A stretch of 64,000 nt of DNA from Caulobacter sp. (GTDB lineage: Bacteria; Pseudomonadota; Alphaproteobacteria; Caulobacterales; Caulobacteraceae), in contig JAHBYC010000007.1 in NCBI GenBank assembly GCA_019636175.1, positions 35,354-99,353 on the forward strand, given 5' to 3'. Shown here one piece after another: positions 34,385-43,206 of this stretch. A program made the position numbers and the translations under genes. Position 1 is the first letter of the stretch. Each line of letters opens with the position of its first letter. Below the pieces are notes generated by a model. It ran no database searches and was not told the origin of the DNA. It saw only the letters and a program-made list of their open reading frames with translations.

Positions 34385-35008
34385 ATGGCCGAGATTGTCC
34401 TCAACGTCGAAGTCCGCGAACGCACCGGCACGGGCGGCGCCCGCGACGCCCGCCGCAACGGTCTGGTGCCCGGCGTCCTGTACGGCGGCGACACCGCCCC
34501 TGTTTCCATCGCCGTCAAGGAAAACGAGTTCCGCAAGGCGCTCTACACCGGCAAGCTGCTCGGTCACCTGGTGACCCTGAAGTACGGCAAGGAGACCCAG
34601 CCGGTCATCGCCAAGGACGTGCAGTTCCACCCGGTCACCGACACCCCCTTCCACTTCGACCTGATGCGCGTCGACGAGAAGGGCAGCGTCAAGATCAACG
34701 TGCCCGTGCACTTCAAGAACCAGGACATCTGCCCCGGCCTGAAGAAGGGCGGCTCGCTGGAGATCGTCCGTCACGAAGTCGAGCTGAACTGCCCGGCCAA
34801 CGCCATTCCCGAAGAGCTGGTCGTCGACCTGGCGACCAAGGAAATGGGCGACACCATCCGCATCGGCGAGATCGCGCTGCCCAAGGGCGTGACCCCGACC
34901 ATCACCGACCGCGACTTCGTCCTGGCCACCCTGAAGGTCTCCTCGGCGGCCATGTCGGAAGCGGCTGAAGAAGCCGCCGAAGGCGCCTCGGAAGCCGACG
35001 AGGACTAG
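34385..35008 (+). CDS. rplY: 50S ribosomal protein L25 / general stress protein Ctc
   Basis: The 207-residue protein is an L25 of the long (CTC/TL5) type: the 5S-rRNA-binding N-domain (MAEIVLNVEVRERTGTGGAR, then RRNGLVPGVLYGG and FHFDLMRVD) and the C-terminal beta domain (VEVLNCP-like GSLEIVRHEVELNCPANAIP) with an acidic Ala/Glu tail. L25 binds 5S rRNA. The ATG at 34385 is preceded by a hairpin leader. The pth gene follows 20 bp downstream, a conserved pair in alphaproteobacteria. Confidence 0.96.
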   Translation: MAEIVLNVEVRERTGTGGARDARRNGLVPGVLYGGDTAPVSIAVKENEFRKALYTGKLLGHLVTLKYGKETQPVIAKDVQFHPVTDTPFHFDLMRVDEKGSVKINVPVHFKNQDICPGLKKGGSLEIVRHEVELNCPANAIPEELVVDLATKEMGDTIRIGEIALPKGVTPTITDRDFVLATLKVSSAAMSEAAEEAAEGASEADED

Positions 35009-35028
35009 TCGGACTGTAGAGGCCGGCC

Positions 35029-35649
35029 ATGCTGCTGCTCGCCGGCCTCGGCAATCCAGGCGATCGATACGCCAAAACCCGCCACAATGTCGGCTGGGCC
35101 GCCATCGACGCCATCGCCCGCCGCTGGAGCTTCTCGCCCTGGCGGGCCAAGTTTCAGGGCCTGGCCTGCGAGGGCCAGATCGACACGGCCGACGGCCCTG
35201 TCCGCGCCACCCTGCTCAAGCCCCAGGGCTTCTACAACGAGAGCGGCCGCGCGGTCGGCGAGGCCGCCCGGTTCTTCAAGATTTCCCCCGCCGAGGTCAT
35301 CGTCTTTCACGACGAGATCGATCTGGCGCCCGGCCGCTTCCGCATGAAGACGGGCGGCGGCGCGGCCGGCAACAACGGCATCCGCTCGACCATCGCCGCC
35401 ATCGGCCCCGACTTCCGCCGCGCCCGCATCGGCGTCGGCCACCCCGGCGACAAGGCCCTGGTCCAGCCCCATGTGCTGTCGGACTTCCACAAGGCCGACC
35501 GGGTCTGGCTCGATCCGATGCTGGACGCCATCTGCGACGCCCTGCCCTTCGCCGCGGCGGGGGATGACGAACGCTACCAGGCCGAGGTCCTGCGTCTGGC
35601 CCCCGCCCCCAAGGCCGATCCGCGCAAGGCGGCGCGGGAATCGGATTGA
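35029..35649 (+). CDS. pth: Peptidyl-tRNA hydrolase
   Basis: Pth recycles peptidyl-tRNA released from stalled ribosomes. The 206-residue protein shows the catalytic set: Asn9 (GLGNP), His19 (KTRHNVGW), Asp95 (FHDEIDL) and the KTGGGAAGNNGIRS loop. Length is normal with a slightly basic C-terminal tail. It follows rplY in the same direction and is followed by a membrane TPR gene. Confidence 0.97.
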   Translation: MLLLAGLGNPGDRYAKTRHNVGWAAIDAIARRWSFSPWRAKFQGLACEGQIDTADGPVRATLLKPQGFYNESGRAVGEAARFFKISPAEVIVFHDEIDLAPGRFRMKTGGGAAGNNGIRSTIAAIGPDFRRARIGVGHPGDKALVQPHVLSDFHKADRVWLDPMLDAICDALPFAAAGDDERYQAEVLRLAPAPKADPRKAARESD

Positions 35650-35679
35650 CCTGACCACCTGTAGGGGCAAATTGCCGCG

Positions 35680-36423
35680 ATGTTCATCGGCATCGGCTTC
35701 TCGCTCGTCTTCTCCATCCTGCTCTGTGTCCATGTCGTGAAGACCGGCCGGGAGATGTACTGGCTGTTCATCATCCTGGCCTTCCAGCCGCTGGGCGGCA
35801 TCGTCTACGCCCTGGTCGCGGTCCTGCCCGAGTTCACCAGCGGCGGAACGGCCCGCCAGATCCGCTCCGCCGCCCGCAAGGCCATGGACCCCAACGCCGA
35901 CTATCGCGCCGCCCAGCAGGCGGTCGAGGACAGTCCCACCGTCTCCAACCGCATGCGCCTGGCCGCCGCCGCCTCGGCCATGGGCCGCCACGAGGAGGCC
36001 GAGCGGCTCTACGCCGAAGCCGCCCACGGCATCCACGCCGAGGACCCGGCGCTGCTGATGGGCCGGGCCCGCTCCCTGGTCGAGCTGGATCGCTGCGACG
36101 AGGCCCTGCCGCTGCTCGACAAGCTGGGCGAGCTGGGCGAGGCGGGCCGCACGCCCCAGGCCGCCCTGCTGATGGGCCGCGCCTATCACCGCCTCGGCCG
36201 GATGAGCGAGGCCGACACCGCCTACAGCTGGGCCGCCGGCCGCCTGCCGGGGCTGGAAGGCATCGCCCGCTACGCCGCCTTCCTGGCCGAGACCGGACGT
36301 CGGACCGAGGCCGAGGAGGCCATGGTCGAGATCGAGAAGCGGGCCGGCCGCTCGACCGGCCAGTTCCGCAAGGAGGCCCGTCACTGGCGGGACTTCGCGG
36401 CCGAGGCCGTCAACGGAGCCTGA
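35680..36423 (+). CDS. Membrane-anchored TPR protein
   Basis: This 247-residue protein has two N-terminal membrane helices (FIGIGFSLVFSILLCVHVV; MYWLFIILAFQPLGGIVYAL), then a cytoplasmic region with about four TPR-like units (SNRMRLAAAASAMGRHEEAE; ALLMGRAYHRLGRMSEADTA). It may serve as a scaffold. The frame is placed between pth and ychF, 30 bp after pth. No catalytic motif is present. Confidence 0.8.
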   Translation: MFIGIGFSLVFSILLCVHVVKTGREMYWLFIILAFQPLGGIVYALVAVLPEFTSGGTARQIRSAARKAMDPNADYRAAQQAVEDSPTVSNRMRLAAAASAMGRHEEAERLYAEAAHGIHAEDPALLMGRARSLVELDRCDEALPLLDKLGELGEAGRTPQAALLMGRAYHRLGRMSEADTAYSWAAGRLPGLEGIARYAAFLAETGRRTEAEEAMVEIEKRAGRSTGQFRKEARHWRDFAAEAVNGA

Positions 36424-36443
36424 TCCATCAATCCGCTTCGTCA

Positions 36444-36476
36444 TCAGGGGGCAACGTGCTAGGTCGCGCCCCCTGA
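36444..36476 (+). promoter_or_regulatory. Hairpin between the TPR gene and ychF
   Basis: TCAGGGGGC and GCCCCCTGA form a perfect nine-pair stem with a 15-base loop, 28 bp before the ychF start. There is no U-tract, so it is more likely a leader structure or a mRNA stabiliser than a terminator. Confidence 0.4.
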
Positions 36477-36504
36477 TCTCTCCCCTGCCCGAAGACGAAA
36501 TTCC

Positions 36505-37599
36505 ATGGCCCTGAAAGTCGCGATCGTCGGCCTGCCCAACGTTGGCAAGTCGACCCTGTTCAACGCCCTGACCCAGACGGCGGCGGCCCAGGCGGCCAAC
36601 TATCCCTTCTGCACCATCGAACCCAACGTCGGCGACGTGGCGGTGCCGGAATCGCGGCTCGACAAGCTGGCGGCCATCGCCGGCTCGAAAGAGATCATCC
36701 CCAGCCGCATCAACTTCGTCGACATCGCCGGCCTGGTGCGCGGCGCCAGCAAGGGCGAGGGCCTGGGCAACCAGTTCCTGGCCAACATCCGCGACTGTGA
36801 CGCCGTGGCCTTCGTCGCCCGCTGTTTCGAGGACGACGACATCACCCATGTCGAGGGCCGGATCGACCCGCTGTCCGACCTCGACATCATCGAGACCGAG
36901 CTGATGCTGGCCGACCTCGAGAGCCTCGAAAAGCGCATTCCCAACCTCGAGAAGCGCGCCCGTCAGGACAAGGAGGCCGCCAACACCCTGCGCCTCTGCC
37001 ATCTGGCCCTGGCCCAGCTGAACGAGGGCCGCCCGGCCCGCACCGCCAAGGTCGACAAGGACGACGAAAAGGCCTGGCACATGCTGCAGCTGTTGACCTC
37101 CCTGCCGGCCCTCTATGTCTGCAATGTCGAGGAAGCCAGCGCCGACAAGGGCAACAAATATTCCGACCTGGTGGCCGAACGCGCCGCCAAGGACGGCGCC
37201 AACTGCTGCGTCATCTCCGCCCAGATCGAGAGCGAGGTCGCCCTGCTGGACGCCGGGGAGCGCGAGGAGTTCCTGGCCGCCCTGGGGCTGGAGGAGCCGG
37301 GGCTCAACCGCCTGATCCACGAGGCCTACAAGCTGCTGGGCCTGCAGACCTATTTCACCGTCGGCCCCAAGGAAGCCCGCGCCTGGACCATCCACGTCGG
37401 CGACACCGCCCCCCAGGCGGCCGGCGTGATCCACACCGATTTCGAAAAGGGCTTCATCCGCGCCGAGACCATCGCCTTCGAGGACTTCGTGCGGCTGAAC
37501 GGCGAGGCCGGCGCCAAGGAAGCCGGCAAGATGCGCTCCGAAGGCAAGGACTACATCGTCAAGGACGGCGATGTGATGCACTTCCGCTTCAACGTTTAG
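36505..37599 (+). CDS. ychF: Ribosome-binding ATPase YchF (OLA1/Obg family)
   Basis: YchF is a ribosome-associated nucleotidase that prefers ATP to GTP. The 364-residue protein has G1 [10 protein letters not shown]3 [20 protein letters not shown], a non-standard G4, and the C-terminal TGS domain ([20 protein letters not shown] and the ending [12 protein letters not shown]). All hallmark sequences are intact. It starts with [17 protein letters not shown], the normal N-terminus. It follows pth and the TPR gene, a common alphaproteobacterial neighbourhood. Confidence 0.97.
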   Translation: MALKVAIVGLPNVGKSTLFNALTQTAAAQAANYPFCTIEPNVGDVAVPESRLDKLAAIAGSKEIIPSRINFVDIAGLVRGASKGEGLGNQFLANIRDCDAVAFVARCFEDDDITHVEGRIDPLSDLDIIETELMLADLESLEKRIPNLEKRARQDKEAANTLRLCHLALAQLNEGRPARTAKVDKDDEKAWHMLQLLTSLPALYVCNVEEASADKGNKYSDLVAERAAKDGANCCVISAQIESEVALLDAGEREEFLAALGLEEPGLNRLIHEAYKLLGLQTYFTVGPKEARAWTIHVGDTAPQAAGVIHTDFEKGFIRAETIAFEDFVRLNGEAGAKEAGKMRSEGKDYIVKDGDVMHFRFNV

Positions 37600-37616
37600 G
37601 ACTTTCACCTTTCCGC

Positions 37617-37975
37617 TCATCCCGGCGAAGGCCGGGACCCATCCGCCTGAGCGCCAGCCTGGCCGATGGGCCGCCCTTGGGCCTTGGCGCGGGCATTGTC
37701 TCCGCCGCGTCCTGACAGATCGAGATCACGCGGATGGATCCCGGCCTTCGCCGGGACGAGCGGATCAAGGGGCTGGCGGGCTTGCAAAGGCGCGGTAGCC
37801 CGTACGCATAAGAAGCCCCAACCCCAACCACCTCCCCCGTCATCCCGGGCGCCCACGGGGCGACCCGGGACCCAGGGGGCGAAGGATCAGGCTATCGAAC
37901 GCCGCTGTGCGTCACGGCCCCGGGGTCCCGGACAAGCGCGACGCGCCTTCCGGGATGACGGATGTTCAGTGGGGG
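37617..37975. repeat. Intergenic repeat-rich stretch between ychF and cobB
   Basis: No gene is seen. It contains two dispersed palindromic repeats: CATCCCGGCGAAGGCCGGGA with the complementary GGCCTTCGCCGGGACGAGCG (about 37618-37760), and a second with GTCATCCCGGGCGCCC and CTTCCGGGATGACGG ends (about 37840-37965). Both families recur elsewhere in the window. Confidence 0.65.
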
Positions 37976-38040
37976 CCCTCCCTCAGGGAGGGGGACGCAA
38001 ACTCTTTGACCCTCGGCGCGTCGCCACTAGCTTAAGCCCC

Positions 38041-38787
38041 ATGACCCCCGCCGACCGCCTCGCCCGCCTGATCGACGACGCCCGACGGGTGGTGGTCTTC
38101 ACCGGCGCCGGCATTTCCACCGAGTCCGGCATTCCCGACTTCCGCAGTCCCGGCGGGGTCTGGTCGAAGATGAAGCCGATCTACTTCCAGGAGTTCGTCG
38201 CCAGCGAGGACCGGCGCCGCGAGGCCTGGACCCGCACCTTCAATGGAACCGCCGGCTGGACCGGTCGCGCCCCCAACGCCGGCCATGACGCCGTCGCCCG
38301 ACTGGTCGCCGCCGGCAAGGTCTCCAGCGTCATCACCCAGAACGTCGACAACCTGCACCAGGACAGCGGCATTCCCGACGAGCGGGTCATCGAGCTGCAC
38401 GGCAACGCCAGCTACGCCACCTGCCTGACCTGCGGCCTGCGCCACGAACTGCATCATCTTCGGCCGGCCTTCGTCGAGGACGGCGTGATCCCCGCCTGCC
38501 GGGCCTGTGGGAACATCGTCAAGACCGCGACCATCTCCTTCGGCCAGCCGATGCCGGAGGGCCCGATGGCCCGCGCCGAGGCCGAGACGCTGGCCTGCGA
38601 TCTTTTCCTGGTGCTGGGTTCCTCTCTGGTGGTCTATCCCGCGGCCGGCTTTCCCCTGCTGGCCAAGCGCAACGGCGCGGCCCTGGCCATCGTCAACCGC
38701 GAGCCGACCGAACAGGACCCCTACGCCGATCTGGTCCTGCATGAAGAGATCGGTCCCCTGATGTCGGCCATCAGCCCCCCGGTTTGA
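38041..38787 (+). CDS. cobB: NAD-dependent protein deacylase (sirtuin)
   Basis: CobB-type enzymes remove acyl groups from lysines using NAD. The 248-residue protein shows VFTGAGISTESGIPDFRSP (NAD site), ITQNVDNLHQDSG, the catalytic VIELHGNAS, four zinc Cys (CLTCGLRH and CRACG), and LVLGSSLVVYPAA. I chose the ATG at 38041 because the frame upstream is repeat sequence. The Cys spacing and Gly motifs are intact. It overlaps no neighbour. Confidence 0.93.
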   Translation: MTPADRLARLIDDARRVVVFTGAGISTESGIPDFRSPGGVWSKMKPIYFQEFVASEDRRREAWTRTFNGTAGWTGRAPNAGHDAVARLVAAGKVSSVITQNVDNLHQDSGIPDERVIELHGNASYATCLTCGLRHELHHLRPAFVEDGVIPACRACGNIVKTATISFGQPMPEGPMARAEAETLACDLFLVLGSSLVVYPAAGFPLLAKRNGAALAIVNREPTEQDPYADLVLHEEIGPLMSAISPPV

Positions 38788-38825
38788 GGGGTGAGCCCCG
38801 GCGCCGGACGGGGCATGCTGGGGGC

Positions 38826-39590
38826 ATGACTGGAGTGCGAACCATGCGAAGCGCGTTTCTGATCGCGGCGGGCCTTGTCGCCATCGCCGCGCCGGCCTTC
38901 GCCGCCGACACCTTCGTGCAGTGCGATGTGAGGCTGGAGCTGCCGGGAGGCCGGCTGGAGGCGGTGATCTTCGGCGACGGCAGGACCCTGCGGGACGACG
39001 GCCGCGCCACCCTGATCGTCCCCGTCGCGCCCGCCGACCTGGCGGCGGACCCGCCCCACGCCTTCGACCTGGAGGATCCCGCGGGCAAGACCGCGGAGTA
39101 CCGGGTGCATATGCGCTGGGCCTGGAACGGCCCGACCCCGCCGCCCGCCTTCAGCAAGGCCGGGGCGAAGCATCCCTGGTGGCCGGTCGGCGATGAGTTC
39201 ATCGGTCCGCCCCTGCCCGCCAGCCCAACGCCCGACAAGGACTGGACCTATGTCGCCTGGGGGTCCAACGGCCGGCAGGTCAAGTCGGGCAGCTACATCT
39301 ACATGCCGGCCAGCAAGACACCGCACCGGGCCGTCGTCGGGGTGGCCTACCAGCATGCCGACAGTCCGGCCGAGGCGGTCAGCCTGGCGCGGACCCGAAC
39401 CGACTTTATCAAGGCGATCTCCGCCGGGGACAGCGCCGTCCTGGTGTTCGTCGATCGCCAGAACAACCGGCTGGGCGCGGCCCGTCTCGACAGTCGCCTG
39501 CTCAAGGCCATCCCCGACCTGTCCGACCGGTCCCATGAGGAGGCCGTCCGGATGCAGAAGGCCGGCCAGTGTCGGGTCAGTCAGTACTGA
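38826..39590 (+). CDS. Hypothetical secreted protein
   Basis: The 254-residue protein has a signal peptide with cleavage likely after FAA (FLIAAGLVAIAAPAFAAD). The body is soluble, with several Trp (HMRWAWNG, WWPVGDEF, WTYVAWGSNG) and one Cys at each end of the domain. No family is recognised. The ATG at 38826 was chosen; a second at 38844 also gives a signal peptide. It lies after cobB and before the hydrolase pair with a separate start. Confidence 0.72.
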   Translation: MTGVRTMRSAFLIAAGLVAIAAPAFAADTFVQCDVRLELPGGRLEAVIFGDGRTLRDDGRATLIVPVAPADLAADPPHAFDLEDPAGKTAEYRVHMRWAWNGPTPPPAFSKAGAKHPWWPVGDEFIGPPLPASPTPDKDWTYVAWGSNGRQVKSGSYIYMPASKTPHRAVVGVAYQHADSPAEAVSLARTRTDFIKAISAGDSAVLVFVDRQNNRLGAARLDSRLLKAIPDLSDRSHEEAVRMQKAGQCRVSQY

Positions 39591-39663
39591 TCGGCGCAAA
39601 CTAGACCTTCAAAGCGGGCGGGCGGCCGTGCGAAGCTGTGGGCAGACACAAAGAGGACGCCCC

Positions 39664-40344
39664 ATGACCGACCGCATCAGCCTGACCAGCCCGCACGACG
39701 GCTTCGTTTTCGAGGCGCTCCATGCCGAGGCTCAGGGCCGACGGCTCGGCGGCGTCATCGTCATCCAGGAGATTTTCGGTCTCGATCGCTATGTCGAGGC
39801 CGACGTGGCCCGCTGGTCCGGTCTCGGGTTCGAGGTGATCGCCCCGTCGATGTTCGACCGCGGCCAGAAGGGCTTCACCGCTGAGCATGACCCCGATGGC
39901 GTCGCCGCCGGGGCCAAGCTGGCGATGGCCAATGGTCCCGACAACGCCATGAGCGACATCCAGGCCTGCGTCGACGCCCTGAAGGTCAAGGGGCCGGTGT
40001 TCATCGTCGGCTACTGCTACGGCGGCACCATGGTCTGGCTCGCCGCGAGCCGGGTGAAGGGCCTCAGCGCCGGTTCCAGCTACTACGGCGGTCAGGTGGC
40101 CGGCATGGCGGGTCTGCCCCTGTCCTGTCCGGTGATCGTCCATCTGGGACGCAAGGACGCCCACATCCCCGCCGACGAGGTCAAGGCCAAGGTCGAGGCC
40201 GCCCACCCCGAGGTGCCGGTCTACATCTACGAGGCCTCCGGCCACGGCTTCAACAACGACGGCCGGCCCGATTCCGACCTCGATGACGCCCAGCTGGCCC
40301 GCAAGCGCACCTTCGAGCTGTTCGAGGCCAACGGAGCGGTGTGA
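39664..40344 (+). CDS. Dienelactone hydrolase family protein (first of a pair)
   Basis: A 226-residue alpha/beta hydrolase with the DLH signature: GGVIVIQEIFGLDRYVEADV, the Cys nucleophile in GYCYGG, Asp in LGRKDAHIP and His in SGHGFNN. DLH enzymes open lactone rings of aromatic degradation or related compounds. Its stop overlaps the start of the second, paralogous gene (ATGA-type, 4 bp), so both are co-translated. Substrate is not known. Confidence 0.92.
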   Translation: MTDRISLTSPHDGFVFEALHAEAQGRRLGGVIVIQEIFGLDRYVEADVARWSGLGFEVIAPSMFDRGQKGFTAEHDPDGVAAGAKLAMANGPDNAMSDIQACVDALKVKGPVFIVGYCYGGTMVWLAASRVKGLSAGSSYYGGQVAGMAGLPLSCPVIVHLGRKDAHIPADEVKAKVEAAHPEVPVYIYEASGHGFNNDGRPDSDLDDAQLARKRTFELFEANGAV

Positions 40345-41033
40345 TGGGCCAGACCCTGCGGCTGACCAGCCCGTTCGACGGGTTCGGCTTCGACGCCTGG
40401 CATGAACCGCATCACGACGCCCGCCGCGGCGGACTGGTGCTGATCCAGGAAATCTTCGGCGTCACCGACCACATTCGCGAACTGGCCGCCGGCTTCGCCG
40501 AGGACGGCTACGAGGTCATCGCCCCCGCCTGCTACGACCGGCTGGAGCGCGGTTTCGAGGCCGACTACAGCGATCCGTCGATCGCTAAAGGGGTCGAGTA
40601 TTCCAACGCCACCCCCTGGGACCAGGTCGCCGGCGATCTCCAGGCGGCCATCGACAGGCTGCGGGACAAGGGACCGGTCTTTGTCGCCGGCTACTGCTGG
40701 GGCGGGGCGGCGACCTGGCTGGCGGCCTGTCGCTGCGAGGGGCTGACGGCGGCGTCAGCCTTCTATGGGCGGCGGATCAGCGAACTGAAGGACCAGACGC
40801 CCCGCTGCCCGACCATCCTGCACTTTGGCAAGACCGACGCCTCGATCCCGCCCGAGCGCATCGAGGAGATCCGGGCGCTGCATCCCGACCTGCCGATCTA
40901 CCTCTACGACGCCGGCCACGGCTTCTTCTCCGATCGCCGCCGCGACTATCATGAAGACTCCGCCAAGCTGGCGCGCCTGCGCACCCTGCAGCTGTTCCAC
41001 CGCGCCGCGGGGTCGAAGGAGCAGGCCGACTAG
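40341..41033 (+). CDS. Dienelactone hydrolase family protein (second of a pair)
   Basis: This 230-residue paralogue of the preceding gene has the same layout: LVLIQEIFGVTDHIRELAAG, GYCWGG nucleophile Cys, FGKTDASIP acid, and AGHGFFSD His. The two share roughly the same length and motif spacing, so they came from a tandem duplication and may have different substrate preference. It overlaps the first gene by four bases and is followed by a palindromic repeat. Confidence 0.92.
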   Translation: MMGQTLRLTSPFDGFGFDAWHEPHHDARRGGLVLIQEIFGVTDHIRELAAGFAEDGYEVIAPACYDRLERGFEADYSDPSIAKGVEYSNATPWDQVAGDLQAAIDRLRDKGPVFVAGYCWGGAATWLAACRCEGLTAASAFYGRRISELKDQTPRCPTILHFGKTDASIPPERIEEIRALHPDLPIYLYDAGHGFFSDRRRDYHEDSAKLARLRTLQLFHRAAGSKEQAD

Positions 41034-41053
41034 GTCGCGTTCCGCCTCCCTCC

Positions 41054-41160
41054 GCTTCCCCGGCGAATGCCGGGGCCCAGATTCATCCACCAGGCCCGAG
41101 CATCTCACCCCAAGTCCCGCGACAAGGACTGGATCCCGGCCTCCGCCGGGAAGGCGGAGG
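41054..41160. repeat. About 107-bp palindromic repeat (CCCCGGCGAA family)
   Basis: Begins with CTTCCCCGGCGAATGCCGGG and ends with CCGGCCTCCGCCGGGAAGGC; the ends are complementary. It is the same family as the 111-bp pair at 50684-50948. Confidence 0.7.
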
Positions 41161-41176
41161 ACCAGAAGACCGGGGC

Positions 41177-41758
41177 CTACTCAGGTCCGACCGCGCCGCC
41201 CGCCGGCCAGTCGGTGTCGCCGATGCGCTTCAGATTGAGCTCGATGAACTGCATGCCCTTGCCGCCGGCGGGGACGTATTCGCCCTTCTCGACCCAGGTC
41301 CCGTCCTTGATCACCGCCGTGTAGCGGATTTCGGCGTTGGGGCCGGCCGGCATGCGCCAGATGAAGCCGTCGGCGGTGACCTCCAGCGGAAAGTCGCCCT
41401 GATAGCCCTTGGTGTAGGACCGCATCGAATAGGTCTTCTTGTCCGGGTCATAGGAGATGGCCGCGAAGGCGTTGAACGCCAGCTCGCCGTCCTGATAGCC
41501 GCGCCCTTCGACCACCCTCACCGCCCCGTCCAGCATCGAGCCGCTGCGTTCGGTCTGCACCAGCACCGTCCGGTTGCCGGCGCGGTCGGCGATCCAGGCG
41601 CTGCCCCGCCATTGACCATCCATCTTCGACAGGGGCGCCATCGCCGCCTTCTGGGCGTCGGCCCGCGCCTGGGCGGCGGCGGGATCCTGCTGGGCGGCCG
41701 CGCCGCCTGCGAAGGCCAGAGTAAGGGCGAAACCCAGAACCGCGAGCATCGGACGCAT
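41177..41758 (-). CDS. DUF1579-like secreted protein
   Basis: The 193-residue protein has a signal peptide (MLAVLGFALTLAFAGGAAAQ) and a lipocalin-like body: APLSKMDGQWRGSAWI, then SMLDGAVRVVEGRGY, AISYDPDKKTYSMRSYTKGY and GTWVEKGEYV. This pattern is that of DUF1579-type proteins of unknown function. I chose the ATG at 41758 over an upstream in-frame ATG because it starts a proper signal peptide. It converges on the dienelactone hydrolase pair across a repeat. Confidence 0.82.
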   Translation of the reverse strand: MRPMLAVLGFALTLAFAGGAAAQQDPAAAQARADAQKAAMAPLSKMDGQWRGSAWIADRAGNRTVLVQTERSGSMLDGAVRVVEGRGYQDGELAFNAFAAISYDPDKKTYSMRSYTKGYQGDFPLEVTADGFIWRMPAGPNAEIRYTAVIKDGTWVEKGEYVPAGGKGMQFIELNLKRIGDTDWPAGGAVGPE

Positions 41759-41808
41759 GACATCCTCCCAATGTGAGGACCTCACTCTGAAATGCAGAGT
41801 GCTCTATG

Positions 41809-42684
41809 TCAAGCGGCGCCGCCGAGCACGCGTCCGGCCACCGCGTCCAGCCGCTTCAGCACCACCGGGTCCCGGGCGTCGGGCGCGGTGATCAGGGCGA
41901 AGTCCAGATTGGTGTCGATCGGCGAGGCCGACCGCTCCTCCGGCAGGGCGCAAGCGAGGGCGCCGACCAGCGCCTTGCCCGTCGCCGCATTGGCCATCAG
42001 CACGGCGATCACCTGCTCCACCTCGACCGCCGCCTCGCCGACGCGCCAGCAGTCATAGTCGGTGACCATGCCGACGCAGGCGTAGGGCAGCTCGGCCTCG
42101 CGGGCCAGCTTGGCCTCGGGCATGCCGGTCATGCCGATGACGTCGCAGCCCCAGGCGCGGTAGAGGTTGCTCTCGGCCCGGGTCGAGAACTGCGGTCCCT
42201 CCATGGCCAGGTAGGTGGCGCCCTCGGCGACCGTCGCGCCCACCGCCCGGGCGGCGTCCGCCGCAAAGGCCGACAGCCGCGGACAGACCGGATCGGCCAT
42301 GGAGACATGGGCCACCATCCCCTCGCCGAAGAAGCTCTTTTCCCGGGCGAAGGTGCGGTCGATGTACTGGTCGACGATGACGAAGGTCCCCGGCGCCAGG
42401 TCCTCGGCCAGCGACCCCACCGCCGACAGCGCCAGCAGGTCGGTGCAGCCCACCCGCTTCAGGGCGTCGATATTGGCCCGGGCGTTGACGCTGGTCGGCG
42501 ACAGGCGATGCCCCGGGCCGTGACGCGGCAGAAAGGCCAGGCGCACGGCGCCGATCCGGCCAAGGGTGATGGGTCCCGACGGCGTCCCGAAGGGGCTGTC
42601 CACCTCGACCGTCCTGCGATCTTCGAGGCCGTCGATGTCGTACAGGCCGGAGCCGCCGATCACGCCCAGGGTCCAGCCGGTCAT
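41809..42684 (-). CDS. mtnP: S-methyl-5'-thioadenosine phosphorylase
   Basis: MtnP cleaves methylthioadenosine in methionine salvage and polyamine synthesis. The 291-residue protein has the MTAP pattern: LGVIGGSGLYDIDGL, TPFGTPSGPI-like FGTPSGPITLGRIG, FLPRHGPGHRLSPTSVNARA, MEGPQFSTRAES and the substrate-defining MVTDYDCWRVGEAAV. I chose the ATG at 42684 because this is the normal N-terminus; the open frame upstream belongs to antisense of the P-II gene. The Tyr-Asp-Cys motif favours MTA over purine nucleosides. Confidence 0.94.
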   Translation of the reverse strand: MTGWTLGVIGGSGLYDIDGLEDRRTVEVDSPFGTPSGPITLGRIGAVRLAFLPRHGPGHRLSPTSVNARANIDALKRVGCTDLLALSAVGSLAEDLAPGTFVIVDQYIDRTFAREKSFFGEGMVAHVSMADPVCPRLSAFAADAARAVGATVAEGATYLAMEGPQFSTRAESNLYRAWGCDVIGMTGMPEAKLAREAELPYACVGMVTDYDCWRVGEAAVEVEQVIAVLMANAATGKALVGALACALPEERSASPIDTNLDFALITAPDARDPVVLKRLDAVAGRVLGGAA

Positions 42685-42731
42685 CTTGTCTCCATCAGTA
42701 TTGAAACGAGGCGAGCCCTTGGTGGCGTCGC

Positions 42732-43076
42732 TCAGCCGGTGATCGCCGCGGCGTCGCGCTCGCCGGTGCGGATGCGCAGCGCCTGTTCGAGGTCGAACAC
42801 GAACACCTTGCCGTCGCCGATCTTGCTGGAGTTGGCGGCGGCGACAATAGCCTCGACCACCTTGTCGGCGATGTCGTCGGAGACGGCGATCTCCAGCTTC
42901 ACCTTGGGCAGCAGCTTCACCTCGTATTCGGCCCCGCGATAGACCTCGGTCTTGCCCTTCTGGCGGCCGTAGCCGCGCACTTCGGTGACCGTCAGGCCCG
43001 AGGCGCCGGCCTCGGTGACGGCGTCGAGCACCGCGTCCAGCTTGCTGGGTTTGATGACGGCGACAATCATCTTCAT
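42732..43076 (-). CDS. Nitrogen regulatory protein P-II
   Basis: P-II proteins sense glutamine, 2-oxoglutarate and ATP and control nitrogen uptake and assimilation. The 114-residue protein is a complete P-II: MKMIVAVIKPSKLDAVLDAV, the T-loop with Tyr51 (RGAEYEVKLLPKVK) for uridylylation, and the C-terminal signature GDGKVFVFDLEQALRIRTGE. It could be GlnB or GlnK; glnA or amtB are not adjacent, so I give no symbol. It precedes mtnP in the same direction with a 47-bp gap. Confidence 0.94.
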   Translation of the reverse strand: MKMIVAVIKPSKLDAVLDAVTEAGASGLTVTEVRGYGRQKGKTEVYRGAEYEVKLLPKVKLEIAVSDDIADKVVEAIVAAANSSKIGDGKVFVFDLEQALRIRTGERDAAAITG

Positions 43077-43206
43077 GACGGAATCCTCGAAGCAGCTGGC
43101 CAGCAAGGCTAGAGCGCGTTCGGAAGAGTGGGAACCGGTAATCGGATAAACGCGCGACAACGACCAATCTGGAGCAGCGCGCTCCGGCGTCAAATCGCGA
43201 CCTGAT

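Noticed and set aside
35005-37620. An 871-codon open frame on the minus strand opposite pth, the TPR gene and ychF
   Set aside because: It is antisense to three well-supported genes, has Gly/Val/Gln-rich low-complexity protein without domains, and is a usual by-product of high GC.
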